From positions 1 through 7,265 of the forward strand of contig JAFAMS010000321.1 in assembly GCA_019233165.1 (NCBI GenBank): a stretch of DNA of 7,265 bases. The letters run 5' to 3'. The stretch comes from Vulcanimicrobiota bacterium. GTDB lineage: Bacteria; Vulcanimicrobiota; Vulcanimicrobiia; Vulcanimicrobiales; Vulcanimicrobiaceae. Numbering within the stretch: position 1 is the first letter of the stretch; the number at the start of each line of letters is the position of its first letter. A model generated the notes under the pieces. The model had not been told where the DNA came from and searched no databases. It saw only the letters and a list, made by a program, of their open reading frames with translations. Both the position numbers and the translations under genes were made by a program. This document shows positions 1 through 5,879 of this stretch, piece by piece.

Positions 1-2
1 CG

Positions 3-308
3 CAGGCGGGGGCGCGCTACGCCGTCTTTCACTGCATGGACCTCTCCGACGAGAACACACCGTACTACGAGAGCCTGGATCTGCATCAAGCCGCGCATCC
101 TCAAGCGCTCCTCGCGCTCGACCTCAACGACGCCGAGCTCGATCCCGCGCACGGCGCGCCGGTACGGCTCCGCATCCCGACGCAGCTCGGCTACAAGAGC
201 GCGAAGTGGGTCCGGCGGATCGAACTCGTCGCCTCGTACGACCGCATCGGGGGCGGGAAGGGCGGCTACTGGGAAGACAACGGGTACGAGTGGTACGCGG
301 GGATTTAG
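3..308 (+). CDS. Molybdopterin-dependent oxidoreductase, sulfite oxidase/YuiH-like, C-terminal fragment
   Basis: The reading frame is open from the left edge and ends at TAG 306-308, giving the last 101 residues of a larger protein. The visible part carries the C-terminal signature of the sulfite oxidase-type Moco-binding domain: YYESLDL near the start, HPQALLALDLN, HGAPVRLRIP, then LGYKSAKWVRRIEL and the terminal GGGKGGYWEDNGYEWYAGI. In this family the domain holds a molybdenum cofactor and oxidises or reduces small substrates such as sulfite or sulfoxides. The cofactor-ligating cysteine and any signal peptide or cytochrome partner lie outside the window, so substrate and location are unknown. 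An ATG at 36 falls inside the conserved domain and is not a real start. The gene converges on the - strand block; the two stop codons are 7 bp apart. The family call is confident; substrate is not inferable. Confidence 0.93.
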   Translation, partial: QAGARYAVFHCMDLSDENTPYYESLDLHQAAHPQALLALDLNDAELDPAHGAPVRLRIPTQLGYKSAKWVRRIELVASYDRIGGGKGGYWEDNGYEWYAGI

Positions 309-315
309 CGCGACT

Positions 316-1104
316 TTAACGGATCGAGAAAATCAGCGCGTAGCGCACGTTCCCGGTCGCCGCAGGCGGCGGATCGACGCTGAGCCGATACGAGCCCGAA
401 ACCGGGAGTGCGAGCGACTTTCCCGAGACGACGGTGACCGATGCGGCGCCGTCGTCCGCGTTCTGCGTCAAGAACAGCGCGAGCCCGGAGGGCGTCGCGC
501 CGGTGATCGTGAGCTGCTGGCCGGCTTGCGCCACGAACGTGTAGACGTCGCCCCAGTCGAGCGAGATCGTCCCCGCCAGCTTTGCAGACGACACACCGGG
601 TACGAAGCGGACAGGGATATCGGACTTGCGGGCGTTCGTATCGTTGCGCACGCGCCACGATGCAATCGGGACATATTTTCCGTCCTGCCCCGCGTACCGC
701 GTGCCTGCGGTGATGAGGGCGCTGCTGTGCGCCGTTGCGATGACGTCCGGCCATCCCGAGCCGCGGGGCTCGGTCGTGACGGCGATCGCGAAGCTCGCGA
801 GCGCCTGCCGCGCGTCCGTCCCGTCGACGCGATACACCCAGAAGGGGCAGTTCTGCGCGCCGCAGACGCAGGGGGCCTGAATCTCGACGAGCGCGAGGCG
901 CCGTAGTTCCGAGATCGACTTGACGCTGACGCCCTCTCGTAAGGCTTTCGGATCTTTCTTGAGGCACGCTGCAACGTCCGCGTCGTCGCGCGCGACGGCA
1001 CGGAGTGCCTGGTCCGGCGAGAGCCACGGAACGTTCGCCGAAGCCGCGCCGAAGAGCGCGACGGCGAGGACGTAGATCGAGAGCCTAGGCCATGAGCTGC
1101 GCAA
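316..1104 (-). CDS. Secreted protein of unknown function with CxC-x4-C cluster and C-terminal beta-sandwich-like region
   Basis: This 262-residue protein is not one I can name. It has a clear Sec signal peptide: Arg at residues 2 and 7, a hydrophobic core at about 9-20 and a likely cut after Ala-Ser-Ala at residue 23. The mature part has four cysteines, at 47, 79, 81 and 86; the last three form APCVCGAQNCPFW. Residues 85-150 resemble repeats common in secreted proteins (FWVYRVDG, then HSSA, then DGKYVPIASW). Residues 173-262 look all-beta, and GDVYTFVAQAGQQLTI recalls bacterial pre-peptidase C-terminal (PPC-type) domains, though this is a weak match. The start is TTG, since no ATG or GTG occurs before the signal peptide; it lies 20 nt inside the end of the thioredoxin gene, so translation is probably coupled. 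No good Shine-Dalgarno sits at the usual distance. It is the last gene of the block; an envelope or periplasmic role is inferred from the signal peptide. Confidence 0.82.
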   Translation of the reverse strand: MRSSWPRLSIYVLAVALFGAASANVPWLSPDQALRAVARDDADVAACLKKDPKALREGVSVKSISELRRLALVEIQAPCVCGAQNCPFWVYRVDGTDARQALASFAIAVTTEPRGSGWPDVIATAHSSALITAGTRYAGQDGKYVPIASWRVRNDTNARKSDIPVRFVPGVSSAKLAGTISLDWGDVYTFVAQAGQQLTITGATPSGLALFLTQNADDGAASVTVVSGKSLALPVSGSYRLSVDPPPAATGNVRYALIFSIR

Positions 1105-1600
1105 CGGTGCGGTCTACGAGCTCGTCCTGCGAGTCGCCTTCGACGATCCGCTGCAACTTGCCGTTGCGGTCGAAGATCAGCTGCGTCGGCCAGTACTCGA
1201 TCCCGTACGCGTCCCACAGCTTGTTGTCGTTGTCGACTGCGACCGGCCATACGATCCCCTGACGTTTGAGGTTTGCGACGACGTTTGCGCGGTCGCGCTC
1301 GTAGGGCGTCTCCGGCGTGTGGATGCCGACGATCGTAAACTGCGAGCCGGACTTCGTGCGGTGGAGCGCGCGAAGGTTCGGCGTGACGTTCTGGCAGTTG
1401 TAACAGCCGAAGGTGAAGACGTCGACGAGGACGACGCGTCCGCGCAAGCTTTCCGCGGTCGGACGAACGTCGAGCCATTTGTCGTAGCCGAGAATCGGTT
1501 CGAGCGTACGCGCACCCGCGGCGCGCGCGGCGCCCGGGACGAGGAGCGCCGCGAGGCTCAGGCCGGCGACGAGCGCGTTCGCGCGGGTGATTCGTTCCAT
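1085..1600 (-). CDS. Secreted or membrane-anchored thioredoxin-like protein, DipZ/TlpA type
   Basis: The product has 171 residues. The N-terminus (residues 5-27) is a hydrophobic signal or anchor ending in ARAA, so the protein acts outside the cytoplasm. Residues 35-165 are a thioredoxin fold with the redox pair Cys66-Tyr-Asn-Cys69 in TFGCYNCQN and the cis-proline at 138 in YWPTQLIFD. The stretches GIHTPETPYERD (93-104) and AVDNDNKLWDAYG (121-133) match the C-terminal thioredoxin domain of DipZ-like proteins better than classical TlpA/ResA. Such proteins reduce or oxidise disulfides in envelope proteins. The frame is open upstream to 1642, but ATG 1600 is chosen because it starts the signal peptide and has a strong GGAGG site 7 nt upstream; an earlier start would run into the regulator gene. 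No CcdA-like membrane electron donor is fused or adjacent. The downstream secreted cysteine protein overlaps it and is a plausible client. Confidence 0.93.
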   Translation of the reverse strand: MERITRANALVAGLSLAALLVPGAARAAGARTLEPILGYDKWLDVRPTAESLRGRVVLVDVFTFGCYNCQNVTPNLRALHRTKSGSQFTIVGIHTPETPYERDRANVVANLKRQGIVWPVAVDNDNKLWDAYGIEYWPTQLIFDRNGKLQRIVEGDSQDELVDRTVAQLMA

Positions 1601-1601
1601 C

Positions 1602-2279
1602 TCAATTCCTCCGCAGCAGCGTGAACCTGCCGTTTTTCTCATTGCGGATGCGCCCGTCGCGCACCAGATTCGCGATCTCGACGGTGACCGTCTCGCGCGT
1701 GCTCCCGATGAGCGAGGCGATGTCGGCGTGCGTCAGCCGCACGTCGATCGTCGTCCCGTCTGCCTTGGCGACGCCGTGCTCGGCCGCGAGCCGCTCGAAG
1801 AGATGGAGCAGCCGGTCCGGGACGCGCGCGTACGCCAGGTCTTCGATCGTCGCCGAAGCGTTCGTCAAGCGCTCGTGAACGATTTTGGCGACGTTGAGCG
1901 CGAGCTCCGGGTCGCGGGAAAGCAGCTCGAAGAGATCTTCCGCGCGCGCCGTGCAGAGCAGCGACTCTTCGAGCGTCGTTGCGACCGTCGTGCGCTCGGC
2001 GGCCTCGAAGAGCGTCTCCTCGCCGAAGATGTCGCCGGCGCCCAGAATTGCGACCGTCACCTCTTTGCCGTCGGGTGTGATCCGCGAGATGCGGACCTTC
2101 CCTTTCTTGACGAGATAGACGAGCCGCGTCGGATCGCCTTGGTCGAAGACCGGCGTCTTCGCCGGATAGAGAACCGTCGTGAAGATGTGCGCGGTGTCCG
2201 CGGCCCGCTCGTCGGCGCCGGAGAACAACCGGTTGTTCTTCAGATAAAAGACCTTGTTCTCGACCTGCGCCGTGCTCAT
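1602..2279 (-). CDS. Crp/Fnr family transcriptional regulator
   Basis: This is a 225-residue, full-length Crp/Fnr-type DNA-binding regulator. Residues 20-112 form the cyclic-nucleotide-binding-like beta barrel, with VFDQGD (44-49), LVYLVKKGKVRIS (53-65) and GDIFGEETLF (82-91). Residues 125-150 are the long dimerisation helix and 181-213 the winged helix-turn-helix (LTHADIASLIGSTRETVTVE), whose STRETV recognition helix matches Crp/Fnr proteins closely. The nucleotide pocket keeps FGE and an Arg (ERTT, residue 96), with Thr where E. coli Crp has Ser83, so nucleotide binding is possible but unproven. The only cysteine is at 109, so an Fnr-like Fe-S cluster is ruled out. It lies 4 nt after the sensor-like gene and 1 nt before the thioredoxin start codon. 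The nearby AGGG is only about 2 nt from the ATG, suggesting translation coupled to the upstream gene. Targets cannot be told from the sequence; autoregulation of the block is a reasonable guess. Confidence 0.95.
   Translation of the reverse strand: MSTAQVENKVFYLKNNRLFSGADERAADTAHIFTTVLYPAKTPVFDQGDPTRLVYLVKKGKVRISRITPDGKEVTVAILGAGDIFGEETLFEAAERTTVATTLEESLLCTARAEDLFELLSRDPELALNVAKIVHERLTNASATIEDLAYARVPDRLLHLFERLAAEHGVAKADGTTIDVRLTHADIASLIGSTRETVTVEIANLVRDGRIRNEKNGRFTLLRRN
1608..1612 (-). promoter_or_regulatory. Ribosome binding site of the thioredoxin gene
   Basis: On the - strand GGAGG lies 7 nt before ATG 1600 and is embedded in the last sense codons of the regulator gene. It is the strongest Shine-Dalgarno in the window and fixes the thioredoxin start at 1600 rather than at the upstream in-frame codon at 1642. 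Confidence 0.85.
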
Positions 2280-2283
2280 CGCC

Positions 2284-4137
2284 CTATTCTACGAAACGAG
2301 GACGAGGTGTTTCGGTAAGGGGCCTTACGCCCTCTCCCTCCGCGCTGAGCTCGGCAAGGCGGGCTCGAAGCCTCGCGTTCTCTTCCCGCAGGACCATCAG
2401 CTCTTCCAAATGCTCGGCGAGTTCGCGTGTCCGTAAGCTCGAAAAGCCGACGGCGGCGCCGGTTGCAAGCCGCTCGAGCGCCCGCACCTCGTCGACGTCG
2501 ATGTCCACCCCGCTCTGCTCGACCCCGTACACAGCGATGAATGGGGCGCCCGCGTCGACTTCGATCGGAACGGCCACGCGCGGCGTGACGGCTCGCAGGT
2601 CGGGCGACCATCCGATCCAATCGCGCTCGCGCAAAAACTCTGCGATCCCCAGCCGCGCGACGCGCTGCAGGGTCGGATCGTCCGAGGGAACCCAAGCTGC
2701 GCTCGGCGGCCAATGCGCGTCGGCAACGATCACGTAGCGGTCACCGCGCAGCTCGAAGAGCGCGGCACAACGCAGGTCGAGCGCCTGCTGTACCTCGGAG
2801 GTGAGCGCGTACTCGATGCGTTCCCGGTCGATCGCGTGCGGCAGCTCGCGTGCGATCGCGTCGAGGCGGTCGTGCGCGTCGAGCCGGTCGCGAAACATCA
2901 GGCGGTCGACGACGAACCGGATTCCGTCGCGAATCTTGCCGAAGAAGGTGCCGAAGACCAGCGTGATCGCGATGATGATCGCGTACGCGAGGTTCGTGTT
3001 CATCACGAACCAGTAGCTGAAACCCTCTTCCATGAGTCCGATGACGCAGACGATCGCGGTCGTCATTGCGGCGTAGACGATCGCGCGGTTGACGAAGAAG
3101 TCGATTCCCAAGATGTGGTAGCGCGTGACCCCGTACGAGACCGCGAACGCCGGGAGAATTGGAAGCGCGAGCAGCGCGACGTACTGGTAGTACTTGAGCG
3201 TTCCGGGATAAAACCGCTCGGCAACGAGCTCGCCTAAAACGGCGATCATGAACGCGACGACGACCCAGGCGACGCGGACTTGGTCGGCGCCTCGAGTCCG
3301 GAACAGCGTGATCACAAAAACCAGAATCGCGAGCACCGCAATCGTCGTCTGGAGGACCGCGTAGGCGTGGGCCGCCGGATTCGCGTTTGTCCAAGCGCCG
3401 TACGTGGGGCCGATGTCGCTCCACAGGAACAGCACCGAACTGATGAGCCAAACGATCCCGGCGATGCCGTCGGCGGGGATTCGCCACCGCGTCGGGATGT
3501 CGCGTGGGAAACCGAGCGCGAACATGAACAGACCGATCCCGGCGCCGGCGACCAGGACGTCGTTGACCATGTCGACGATCATCCGCCACGGATAGTCGAG
3601 CCAGATGTTCGTCAGCGCGTTCGGGTAGACGTCGCCGCCGACGACGAAGTGAAAGAAGCCGAGGGTCGCGCGGTTCGGCCGAACGATCGCCAGCAACATC
3701 CCGATCGCAATCGTGATGAGAGCGACGATCTCGCGCAAGAGAATGACGCCCCGCGTCGCGAGGCTCTCGGCGACCCCCTTGATCTCGACAGACATGCGCA
3801 CTCGGTCGCGGACGATCGACATGTGACGGATCGGGTTGTACGCGCTGTAGGTGCGCCCGATCAGCCCGCCTTTACGGTCGGCCTGCGCGAAGTCTTTGAC
3901 GAGGACCCGATCGCCGAGCCGCAAGCCGGCTTTCTCCGCGGGCGAGTCGGGGAAGATCGTCGTGATCGTTCCCGTCGTGTCGGTATAATATCCGAAGACG
4001 TAAATCGGCCAGACGATGCGGAGGGAATCCGGCAGCGTCCGTGCGAGCGCGAAGAAGCCGATGACGAAAACGAACGCAATGCGAGCGATCTGGACCCGCG
4101 AGAGGACGGTGTGACGCTCGGGGGCGTGAAAGTGCAT
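2284..4137 (-). CDS. PDZ, multi-spanning membrane and GAF domain sensor-like protein without a kinase domain
   Basis: The product has 617 residues. Order: membrane span at about 18-37; extracytoplasmic segment with a short PDZ-like core (ITTIFPDSPAEKAGLRLGDR, 58-77); then about eight further hydrophobic spans between 131 and 400. A linker follows with RYHILGIDFFVNRAIVY (339-355) and FVVDRLMFRDRLDAHDRL (408-425), the layout of ComP-like and PDZ sensor histidine kinases. Next come a GAF-like domain at about 428-565 and a Leu/Glu-rich coiled coil at 568-600. The protein stops there: no H-box, N-box or ATP-binding region, and no GGDEF or phosphatase domain. It is probably an inner-membrane signal receiver whose output is protein contact through the GAF/coiled-coil tail. 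The start ATG directly abuts the TAG of the carboxylase gene and has AGGA 5 nt upstream. The Crp/Fnr gene begins 4 nt downstream, making it the natural candidate partner. The domain outline is confident; the ligand is unknown. Confidence 0.85.
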   Translation of the reverse strand: MHFHAPERHTVLSRVQIARIAFVFVIGFFALARTLPDSLRIVWPIYVFGYYTDTTGTITTIFPDSPAEKAGLRLGDRVLVKDFAQADRKGGLIGRTYSAYNPIRHMSIVRDRVRMSVEIKGVAESLATRGVILLREIVALITIAIGMLLAIVRPNRATLGFFHFVVGGDVYPNALTNIWLDYPWRMIVDMVNDVLVAGAGIGLFMFALGFPRDIPTRWRIPADGIAGIVWLISSVLFLWSDIGPTYGAWTNANPAAHAYAVLQTTIAVLAILVFVITLFRTRGADQVRVAWVVVAFMIAVLGELVAERFYPGTLKYYQYVALLALPILPAFAVSYGVTRYHILGIDFFVNRAIVYAAMTTAIVCVIGLMEEGFSYWFVMNTNLAYAIIIAITLVFGTFFGKIRDGIRFVVDRLMFRDRLDAHDRLDAIARELPHAIDRERIEYALTSEVQQALDLRCAALFELRGDRYVIVADAHWPPSAAWVPSDDPTLQRVARLGIAEFLRERDWIGWSPDLRAVTPRVAVPIEVDAGAPFIAVYGVEQSGVDIDVDEVRALERLATGAAVGFSSLRTRELAEHLEELMVLREENARLRARLAELSAEGEGVRPLTETPRPRFVE

Positions 4138-5748
4138 CTACATCCTGAACACGCCGAAGGTCGTATCGGCAAGCGGCCCCCGCCGGGCCGCGCGCAGGCC
4201 GAGCGCCAGGACGCGGCGGGTGTCGAGCGGATCGATGACCCCGTCGTCCCACAGTCGCGCGGTCGAATAGTACGGGCTTCCCTCCGCCTCGTATTTCTCG
4301 AGGATCGGCGCCTTGAACGCGCGCTGGTCCTCCTCGGTCATCGCGCTTCCGTTTTTCTCCCGGTCCGCGTCCATCCGCACCGTCAGCAGCGTCGATGCGG
4401 CCTGCTCGCCGCCCATCACGGAGATCCGGGCGTTCGGCCACATCCAAAGCTGCCGCGGCGAATACGCTCGGCCGCACATGCCGTAATTGCCCGCACCGAA
4501 ACTGCCGCCAAGGATTACGGTGAATTTCGGAACCTCGGCGCAGGCGACGGCCGTGACGAGCTTCGCGCCGTCTTTTGCGATCCCGCGGTTCTCGTATTCT
4601 TTGCCGACCATGAATCCGGTGATGTTCTGAAGGAAGACGAGCGGCGTCCCGCGCTGGACGCAGAGCTCGATGAAATGCGCGCCCTTGTCGGCGCTCTCGC
4701 TGAAGAGGATTCCGTTATTCGCGAGGATTCCGACCGGGTGTCCGTCTAGACGGCCGAAGCCGCAGACCAGCGTCGTCCCGTAGCGCGCTTTGAACTCGTG
4801 CAGCGCCGAGCCGTCCACGATGCGCGCGATGACTTCGCGCACGTCGTAGCCGACGCGCGTGTCGCGCGGAACGATCCCGTAGAGCTCGCGCGGATCGTGC
4901 AGCGGCGGGACCGGCGCCTCGCACTCCCATTTGATCTCCGGCGGAGCACCGAGATTCGCGACGATCTCGCGGATGATCCCGAGCGCGTGCTCGTCGTCGT
5001 TCGCGAAGTGATCGGCAACGCCCGAGATGCGCGTATGGACGTCGGCGCCGCCGAGCTCTTCCGCGGTGACGATCTCACCGGTCGCGGCTTTTACGAGGGG
5101 CGGCCCGCCGAGAAAAATCGTTCCGTTGCCGCGGACGATCACGGTCTCGTCCGACATCGCCGGTACGTAGGCGCCGCCCGCGGTGCACGATCCCATCACC
5201 GCTGCGATTTGCGGGATCTTCTTCGCCGACATCCTTGCCTGGTTGTAGAAAATCCGTCCGAAGTGCTCGCGGTCGGGGAAGACCTCGGCTTGCAAGGGCA
5301 AGAATGCGCCGCCCGAATCGACGAGATAGATGCACGGCAACGCGTTCTGCTCGGCGATCTCTTGCGCGCGCAGATGCTTCTTCACCGTGATCGGGTAGTA
5401 CGTTCCGCCTTTGACCGTCGCGTCGTTCGCGACGACGATGCAATCGCGGCCGCCGACGAGCCCGATCCCGGTCACGATTCCGGCGCTCGGTGAGGCGTCG
5501 TCGTACATTCCGTTCGCGGCGAGCGGCGAGAGCTCGAGGAAGGCGCTTCCCGGATCGGTGAGACGCTCGATGCGCTCGCGGGCGGTCAGCTTGTTGCGCG
5601 AACGGTGGCGCGCGACCGCCTCCGCCCCGCCACCCCCCTGGACCGCAGTCAGACGCTCGCGCAGCTCCACGACCAGCTCTTGCATCGCCGCCGCGTTCTG
5701 TTCGAACGTCGTTTGCCGCGCGTCGACGTGACTCTCGAGAACCGCCAT
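4138..5748 (-). CDS. mccB: Acyl-CoA carboxylase carboxyltransferase (beta) subunit, methylcrotonyl-CoA carboxylase type
   Basis: This 536-residue protein has the normal length of the family. It transfers a carboxyl group from biotin to an acyl-CoA; in methylcrotonyl-CoA carboxylase that makes 3-methylglutaconyl-CoA in leucine breakdown. Evidence: the N-terminal [38 protein letters not shown] (143-162) and [17 protein letters not shown] (185-201) in the first crotonase-like half, where SGGAFLPLQ and the oxyanion-hole glycines are typical of the methylcrotonyl type; then [13 protein letters not shown] (374-386), [19 protein letters not shown] (414-432) and the closing [10 protein letters not shown] geranyl-CoA or related carboxylase cannot be excluded. 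The enzyme needs a biotin carboxylase/biotin carrier subunit, which is not in the window; neither are the acyl-CoA dehydrogenase and hydratase of usual leucine-degradation operons. AAAGG 6 nt before ATG 5748 supports the start. It is the first gene of the block and is cytoplasmic. Confidence 0.95.
   Translation of the reverse strand: MAVLESHVDARQTTFEQNAAAMQELVVELRERLTAVQGGGGAEAVARHRSRNKLTARERIERLTDPGSAFLELSPLAANGMYDDASPSAGIVTGIGLVGGRDCIVVANDATVKGGTYYPITVKKHLRAQEIAEQNALPCIYLVDSGGAFLPLQAEVFPDREHFGRIFYNQARMSAKKIPQIAAVMGSCTAGGAYVPAMSDETVIVRGNGTIFLGGPPLVKAATGEIVTAEELGGADVHTRISGVADHFANDDEHALGIIREIVANLGAPPEIKWECEAPVPPLHDPRELYGIVPRDTRVGYDVREVIARIVDGSALHEFKARYGTTLVCGFGRLDGHPVGILANNGILFSESADKGAHFIELCVQRGTPLVFLQNITGFMVGKEYENRGIAKDGAKLVTAVACAEVPKFTVILGGSFGAGNYGMCGRAYSPRQLWMWPNARISVMGGEQAASTLLTVRMDADREKNGSAMTEEDQRAFKAPILEKYEAEGSPYYSTARLWDDGVIDPLDTRRVLALGLRAARRGPLADTTFGVFRM
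4143..4146 (-). promoter_or_regulatory. Ribosome binding site of the sensor-like gene
   Basis: AGGA on the - strand lies 5 nt before ATG 4137, within the last codons of the carboxylase gene. It supports the start directly abutting the carboxylase stop codon (TAG ATG) and implies that a ribosome finishing the carboxylase could restart here. Confidence 0.65.
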
Positions 5749-5754
5749 CCTCAG

Positions 5755-5759
5755 CCTTT
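5755..5759 (-). promoter_or_regulatory. Ribosome binding site of mccB
   Basis: AAAGG (within GGGAAAGG) on the - strand lies 6 nt before ATG 5748. A second purine cluster, GAGG, touches the ATG directly and is too close to serve. Confidence 0.6.
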
Positions 5760-5868
5760 CCCGCTTCCCGGCTCGTTCGCCCGGAGAAGTCTCATCATCT
5801 CTTCAAGCGAGAGGCGGGAGCGACCGCTACGATTGGGACGACCACGGCCCCGATTGCAGCCGTTTGCC

Positions 5869-5872
5869 GGAG
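5869..5872 (+). promoter_or_regulatory. Ribosome binding site of the DUF1800 gene
   Basis: GGAG lies 7 nt before ATG 5880 and selects that ATG. An in-frame TTG at 5874 is too close to the site to be used. Confidence 0.6.
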
Positions 5873-5879
5873 TTTGCCC

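Larger units (their letters stand above)
316..5748 (-). other. Five-gene co-directional block, predicted operon
   Basis: mccB, the PDZ/GAF sensor-like gene, the Crp/Fnr gene, the thioredoxin gene and the secreted cysteine protein follow one another on the - strand. Junctions are 0 nt (TAG directly followed by ATG), 4 nt, 1 nt and a 20-nt overlap. No terminator-like hairpin with a T-run is visible at any junction, and there is no room for a full promoter between genes; internal promoters within coding sequence cannot be excluded. The order implies one transcript started in the spacer at 5749-5879. No terminator is visible downstream of the last gene; the transcript probably runs into the convergent molybdoenzyme gene. 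Confidence 0.78.
5749..5879. promoter_or_regulatory. Divergent intergenic spacer between mccB and the DUF1800 gene
   Basis: This 131-bp region is the only sizeable non-coding stretch and must hold the start signals for the five-gene - strand block and probably for the DUF1800 gene. I see no convincing sigma-70 promoter. TACGAT at 5828-5833 is a possible + strand -10 (4 of 6 matches), but has no -35 at proper spacing. TTGAAG on the - strand (5802-5807) resembles a -35 without a matching -10. A direct repeat GTTTGCC-GGA-GTTTGCC (5862-5878) has a 10-bp period and overlaps the DUF1800 ribosome site. No Crp-type or Fnr-type palindrome is evident. Presence of promoters is inferred from gene layout. 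Confidence 0.4.

Noticed and set aside
358..371. Perfect inverted repeat CGCCGC-AG-GCGGCG as a terminator candidate
   Set aside because: The 2-nt loop is too tight, there is no T-run, and it sits inside coding sequence for a Pro/Ala stretch.
305..1478. Two overlapping - strand frames (305-1027 and 468-1478)
   Set aside because: They are Arg-rich out-of-frame shadows of the secreted-protein and thioredoxin genes, which carry signal peptides and recognisable motifs.
1601..1642. Longer thioredoxin start at 1642
   Set aside because: It would overlap the regulator gene, place 14 polar residues before the signal peptide and ignore the strong GGAGG site serving ATG 1600.
1587..2318. + strand open frame of 243 codons
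   Set aside because: It lies entirely opposite the Crp/Fnr gene, whose domain structure is complete; the antisense product has no domain.
3984..3989. Perfect TATAAT on the + strand inside the sensor-like gene
   Set aside because: It arises from two Tyr codons (TAT TAT), has no -35 element at 16-18 bp and no extended -10, and no + strand gene follows.
3280..4749. Long + strand open frame of 489 codons
   Set aside because: It is antisense to the sensor-like and mccB genes. Its product is Arg/Asp-rich with no recognisable domain, typical of a shadow frame in GC-rich DNA.
5793..5812. GAAG...CTTC dyad in the divergent spacer as a regulator site
   Set aside because: Only four bases per arm pair and the interior is not symmetric; it does not match Crp or Fnr half-sites.
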